A stretch of DNA of 9,210 nt from an uncultured Prevotella sp. (lineage in GTDB: Bacteria; Bacteroidota; Bacteroidia; Bacteroidales; Bacteroidaceae): positions 1 through 9,210 of the forward strand of contig CALFIY010000011.1 in assembly GCA_937877595.1 (NCBI GenBank). The letters are read 5' to 3'. The position numbers were made by a program, and so were the translations under genes. Each line of letters opens with the position of its first letter. The first letter of the stretch is position 1. Of the stretch, positions 6,260 to 9,210 are shown one piece after another. The notes beneath the pieces are model-generated. The model had not been told where the DNA came from. It was given only the letters and a program-made list of their open reading frames with translations, and made no database searches.

Positions 6260-6550
6260 ATGTTTCGACGTCAGGTAAAGAATGTCACCGACATCATTAT
6301 GCAGGCCATGAGAGAACAGGGCCTCGAGACCCCTCTCAAGCAGAAGCGCCTGCTGGAAGCATGGCCTGCGGTGGCTGGCGAAAAGGTGGCGAAATATACT
6401 CTCAACACATTCATCTACAACCAGACGATGTACGTCAGACTTTCCAGCCCGGCACTTCGCGCCGAACTCTCCATGCGGCGCCAACTGCTCACAGAGAAGA
6501 TGAATGCCGTGGTAGGCGAGAAAGTCATTGTCGATATCTGCTTCAACTAA
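6260..6550 (+). CDS. DUF721 / DciA-like protein
   Basis: A 96-aa protein of the DUF721 family, whose founding studied member DciA helps load the replicative DnaB helicase in bacteria lacking DnaC/DnaI. Visible features are an N-terminal basic helix (MFRRQVKNVTDII), the hallmark LLEAWPAVAGEKVAKYT with Trp35, and the strand pattern YNQTMYVRLSSPALRAELSMRR. At 96 aa it is essentially the core domain without the long extension of some DciA proteins. It begins 9 bp after recF with AGAAAGA upstream. Its stop TAA overlaps the TAG of the convergent cyclo-ligase gene. The DciA function is by family and synteny, not shown. Confidence 0.88.
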   Translation: MFRRQVKNVTDIIMQAMREQGLETPLKQKRLLEAWPAVAGEKVAKYTLNTFIYNQTMYVRLSSPALRAELSMRRQLLTEKMNAVVGEKVIVDICFN

Positions 6551-7071
6551 GCGATGACGCAGTGCATCGCCACGTCATGCGCGTCGACAGGAATGTCGGC
6601 GAGCAAACGGCTGTGGTGGCAGACACCGATGAGATATGCTTTAGAAAGTTTCGGAAGCAGGCGGTCGTAGTAGCCGCGCCCTCTGCCAAGACGGTGGCCA
6701 GAAGCATCGAATGCCATGCCTGGCACCACGGCAACGTCTATCGCGTCATAGGCTGTGAAGAGCGGTCCTGTGGGCTCCAGTATGCCAAAGGCGCCACGCT
6801 TCATCGCGGCGACGGATGTGTAAATGCGCAATTCCATGGCATCGTCGCTGACCACACGGGGCAGCACCACACGCCTACCCTCAGCGGCAAGGCGCTCGAT
6901 GATACTCTCCGTGGGCGGCTCATCGGGGAGAGAATAATATAATAATATGGTACGCGCACGCGAGAACATCTCGTTGCCGCAGAGCATGTCGGCAAAACGT
7001 GCTGCCTGCTCTGCCGGCCACTCCACATGCTGACGGCGCAGCAGCGAGCGCAGTTCACGCTTACTTTCCAC
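6547..7071 (-). CDS. 5-formyltetrahydrofolate cyclo-ligase
   Basis: Converts 5-formyl-THF to 5,10-methenyl-THF with Mg-ATP, returning folate to the one-carbon pool. I choose the GTG at 7071 (174 aa): it gives the family opening 'ESKRELRSLL', while the longer GTG at 7158 adds 29 unconserved residues lying within the upstream protease gene. Motifs, numbered from the chosen start: LPR at 70-72, GILEP at 96-100, VPGMAFD at 116-122, and the ATP/Mg loop RLGRGRGYYDRLL at 127-139. It overlaps the 3' end of the protease gene by 11 bp, suggesting coupling. It ends in TAG overlapping the convergent DUF721 stop by 4 bp. Also called ygfA or fau in E. coli. Confidence 0.93.
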   Translation of the reverse strand: MESKRELRSLLRRQHVEWPAEQAARFADMLCGNEMFSRARTILLYYSLPDEPPTESIIERLAAEGRRVVLPRVVSDDAMELRIYTSVAAMKRGAFGILEPTGPLFTAYDAIDVAVVPGMAFDASGHRLGRGRGYYDRLLPKLSKAYLIGVCHHSRLLADIPVDAHDVAMHCVIA

Positions 7072-8722
7072 GTGGCTTGCTGGATTTCTCTGCCGAGGCA
7101 ACGGTTTCAGGAGCCTTGGGGAATGCCTCGCCGGCACTGAAGACACGCTGTGTCTCACGAATGGCAGGATCGTCGGAATTAAGATAGGTAAGCCAGGCCT
7201 CCTCGCTCATCATATTGTAGATGATGCGACTGTTAAGGAGGCGCTCAAGAAGTTTGTGGGAGCGCTGGATGAGCAGGTTGCGACGCTTCAGACCGTTCTT
7301 CTCGGCATACTGCGCAAACCGCTCGACAATGTTGCGGCGCACGAGATACTTCTCAAGTTCCTTAACGTCCTTGATTTCCGAAAGTGTCTGGCGATTTTCG
7401 TCAGTATACTCGAAGGCAAACTGCATTACAAGTCCGCTGAGCAGCGCCTGCTTATAGTAGGAAGTGACGTCGGTAGTGTCTTCGGCAACAAAAATGTCGG
7501 GGGTGATACCACCGCCGCCGTAGACAGTGCGCCCAAGACGTGTGTGGTATTCAGGACCCGTGTGGTGGATGCTGTCCTGCGAGAAAAATTCGCCGTGCTC
7601 GTAGCGGCTGAGCAGGTCGTCCTCGTAGTCCTTGTTGTCGCCCGACGTATAAGGCTTCTGTATGCAGCGGCCGGATGGAGAATAGTAGCGCGCTATGGTG
7701 AGGCGTATCATGGAACCGTCGTTGAAGGCAATAGGCTGCTGCACCAGACCCTTACCGAAGGAGCGGCGCCCGATGATAGTGCCGCGGTCGTTATCCTGAA
7801 TGGCACCAGCAAGTATTTCTGAGGCAGAAGCCGACCCTTCGTCGATAAGCACCACGATGGGTATTTGCTGATAACTGCCACGGCCGTCGCTGCGGTATTC
7901 CTGACGCGGCGACTTGCGGCCCTGGGTGTAGACGATAAGATTGTTGCGGGGCAGAAACTCGTTGGCTATCTGTATGGCCGACTGCATAAAGCCGCCAGTG
8001 TTGCCACGAAGGTCGATGGTGAGATTGTCAAAGCCCTGCTGCGATAGTTTTGCAAGGGCAATAAGCACTTCGGGGTATGTGTTCTCGCCAAACTTCTTGA
8101 TGCGCAGATAGCCCGTGTTGTCATTGAGCATATAGGTGGCTGTGACGGTCTTCGTGGGAATATCGCCACGCGTCACTACGATATCGTATATCTTCTTGTC
8201 GCCACGGCGCATGATGCCAAGCGTCACCTTGGTGTCCTTAGGGCCTTTCAGACGCTGCATGGCTTCTTCATTGGTGAGGGTCTTGCCCACAAAAGGCTCG
8301 CCGTCGACGCTCACTATCTTGTCGCCAGCCAACACACCGGCACGCTCTGAGGGACCATTGCTGATGACCTGCTGCACACGGAGCGTGTCGTCGCGGATGA
8401 CAAATTCAATGCCAACACCAGAGAAAGAACTGCTAAGGTCGTCGTTGGCCAACTGCACATCCTTGGCGGCAATGTAGACGGAGTGAGGGTCGAGTTCGCC
8501 AAGTATCTGGGGCATGGCCTTCTCGACAAGGCCATTGACATTGACGGTATCGACATACTGGTCGTCGACAATGCGCAGCAGATTGTTGAGTTTATTGCTG
8601 CTGGAGTTGATTATGCTTAGACGGTTGCCGGAGAAGTGGTTGGCATAGAAACTACCGATAATCATGCCAAGCACCACACTGACAGCCATCAGCAGAGGCA
8701 TAAAACGATTCTGTGATTTCAC
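7061..8722 (-). CDS. CtpA-like S41 carboxyl-terminal processing protease
   Basis: A 553-aa periplasmic serine protease with one N-terminal hydrophobic segment (about residues 8-28) serving as signal or anchor. A tail-specific protease helix follows, then a PDZ domain (about 88-185, with GVGIEF at 102-107 and AGVLAGDKIVSVDG at 128-141) and the S41 catalytic core. Catalytic Ser299 (EGSASASE), Lys324 (SFGKG) and Gln328 show the same spacing as Ser430, Lys455 and Gln459 of E. coli Prc. A C-terminal helical domain of about 150 aa ends in a Lys/Ser tail. The start codon is GTG (8720-8722); the first in-frame ATG is at residue 8, and upstream codons offer no better start. It lies 33 bp after the deaminase gene and overlaps the cyclo-ligase start. 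Family roles are trimming envelope proteins at the C-terminus; the substrate is unknown. Confidence 0.95.
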   Translation of the reverse strand: MKSQNRFMPLLMAVSVVLGMIIGSFYANHFSGNRLSIINSSSNKLNNLLRIVDDQYVDTVNVNGLVEKAMPQILGELDPHSVYIAAKDVQLANDDLSSSFSGVGIEFVIRDDTLRVQQVISNGPSERAGVLAGDKIVSVDGEPFVGKTLTNEEAMQRLKGPKDTKVTLGIMRRGDKKIYDIVVTRGDIPTKTVTATYMLNDNTGYLRIKKFGENTYPEVLIALAKLSQQGFDNLTIDLRGNTGGFMQSAIQIANEFLPRNNLIVYTQGRKSPRQEYRSDGRGSYQQIPIVVLIDEGSASASEILAGAIQDNDRGTIIGRRSFGKGLVQQPIAFNDGSMIRLTIARYYSPSGRCIQKPYTSGDNKDYEDDLLSRYEHGEFFSQDSIHHTGPEYHTRLGRTVYGGGGITPDIFVAEDTTDVTSYYKQALLSGLVMQFAFEYTDENRQTLSEIKDVKELEKYLVRRNIVERFAQYAEKNGLKRRNLLIQRSHKLLERLLNSRIIYNMMSEEAWLTYLNSDDPAIRETQRVFSAGEAFPKAPETVASAEKSSKPRGK

Positions 8723-8755
8723 TCTATATGCTGTTTTGTTTGCGTTTGCTTTTAT

Positions 8756-9181
8756 TTAGTCCTGAACTGGGCAGAACTCCACCTCAATGCCGGCACGGCG
8801 CAACAGGTCGATACCGTCGGTGAGGCGATACTGCTCGCCATAGACGACACGGCGTATGCCCGACTGGATGATGAGTTTGGCGCACTCTATACAGGGCGAT
8901 GCCGTGATATAGATTGTGGCGCCGTCGGAATTGTTTGACGAGCGGGCCAACTTGGTAATGGCATTGGCCTCGGCATGCAGCACGTAGGGCTTGGTGACAC
9001 CTGTCTCGTCTTCGCAGACATTCTCGAAGCCACTTGGTGTGCCGTTGTAGCCGTCGCTGATTATCATGCTGCCCTTAACGACGAGTGCCCCCACCTGACG
9101 ACGGGTGCAATAACTGTTTTCTGCCCAAATGCGCGCCATGCGCAGATAGCGACGATCAAGATTTCGCTGTTTTGATTCCAT
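8756..9181 (-). CDS. dCMP deaminase-family protein (ComEB-like)
   Basis: A 141-aa zinc-dependent deaminase, probably converting dCMP to dUMP to feed dTMP synthesis. Zinc ligands and the catalytic acid are in HAE (His69, Glu71) and SPCIEC (Cys97, Cys100). The substrate loop GYNGTPSGF (44-52) is typical of dCMP deaminases rather than free-cytidine enzymes. The order in Bacteroidales (M3 peptidase, dCMP deaminase, S41 protease, cyclo-ligase) agrees with what I recall. The ATG start at 9181 overlaps the tail of the upstream frame by 26 bp. There is no signal peptide; it is cytoplasmic. ComEB is the Bacillus name for a family member in a competence operon; no competence role is implied here. Confidence 0.93.
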   Translation of the reverse strand: MESKQRNLDRRYLRMARIWAENSYCTRRQVGALVVKGSMIISDGYNGTPSGFENVCEDETGVTKPYVLHAEANAITKLARSSNNSDGATIYITASPCIECAKLIIQSGIRRVVYGEQYRLTDGIDLLRRAGIEVEFCPVQD

Positions 9182-9210
9182 TTCGCTTGAGTAGTGCGTC
9201 TATTGTGGGC
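9156..9210 (-). CDS. 3' end of probable M3-family peptidase (partial)
   Basis: Only the last 17 full codons are in the window: PTIDALLKRNGIKTAKS and then TGA at 9158-9156. The 'xxxDALLxRxGI' ending resembles the C-terminus of peptidyl-dipeptidase Dcp / oligopeptidase A type zinc peptidases (compare 'GREPxxDALLxxxGL'). These are often next to this deaminase gene in Bacteroidales, by recollection. It overlaps the deaminase start by 26 bp. The assignment rests on a very short tail. Confidence 0.45.
   Translation of the reverse strand, partial: PTIDALLKRNGIKTAKS

Overview
The window looks like chromosomal DNA from a Bacteroidales bacterium, most likely Prevotella or a close relative. The grounds are a fimbrillin-type lipoprotein with an acidic stretch after its lipid-attachment Cys, a DUF4348-like lipoprotein, a perfect match to the Bacteroidota -7 promoter element (TAnnTTTG), mostly weak Shine-Dalgarno signals, and the gene orders murB / metallo-beta-lactamase / recF / DUF721 and M3 peptidase / dCMP deaminase / CtpA protease / 5-FTHF cyclo-ligase. 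The species call is inference.

Left part (1-2495), accessory and AT-rich between genes. Bases 1-145 are a chain of short perfect palindromes ending in a terminator-like hairpin. Then comes a minus-strand unit: a 45-aa peptide gene of the 'KPxMxVxxL...LLAGS' type (1723-1860), followed 36 bp later by a 499-aa fimbrillin-like surface lipoprotein (187-1686). Upstream is an unusually structured leader (1861-2150) with two adjacent hairpins, a (TG)15 microsatellite and a perfect 9-bp inverted repeat. A second small minus-strand gene (47 aa, 2150-2293) has a good ribosome binding site and a plausible promoter. The fimbrillin, both small genes and the leader form the most interesting part of the window: possibly a phase-variable surface-adhesin locus.

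Middle (2496-6550), a compact plus-strand operon behind a promoter at about 2457-2464: DUF4348-like lipoprotein, murB (peptidoglycan precursor synthesis), a PhnP-like metallo-beta-lactamase-fold phosphodiesterase overlapping murB by ATGA, recF (recombinational repair) and a DUF721/DciA-like protein (replicative helicase loading). Gaps are 26, -4, 16 and 9 bp.

Right part (6547-9210), a minus-strand operon: the tail of a probable M3-family peptidase (partial), a dCMP/cytidine deaminase-family enzyme, a CtpA-like S41 protease with a GTG start, and 5-formyltetrahydrofolate cyclo-ligase, also best modelled with a GTG start. It converges on the plus-strand operon with a 4-bp overlap of stop codons and no classical terminator between. 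Nucleotide and one-carbon metabolism (deaminase, cyclo-ligase) are thus joined to envelope proteolysis.

The right two thirds are ordinary core genome. No CRISPR array, tRNA, rRNA, integrase or transposase gene was seen.
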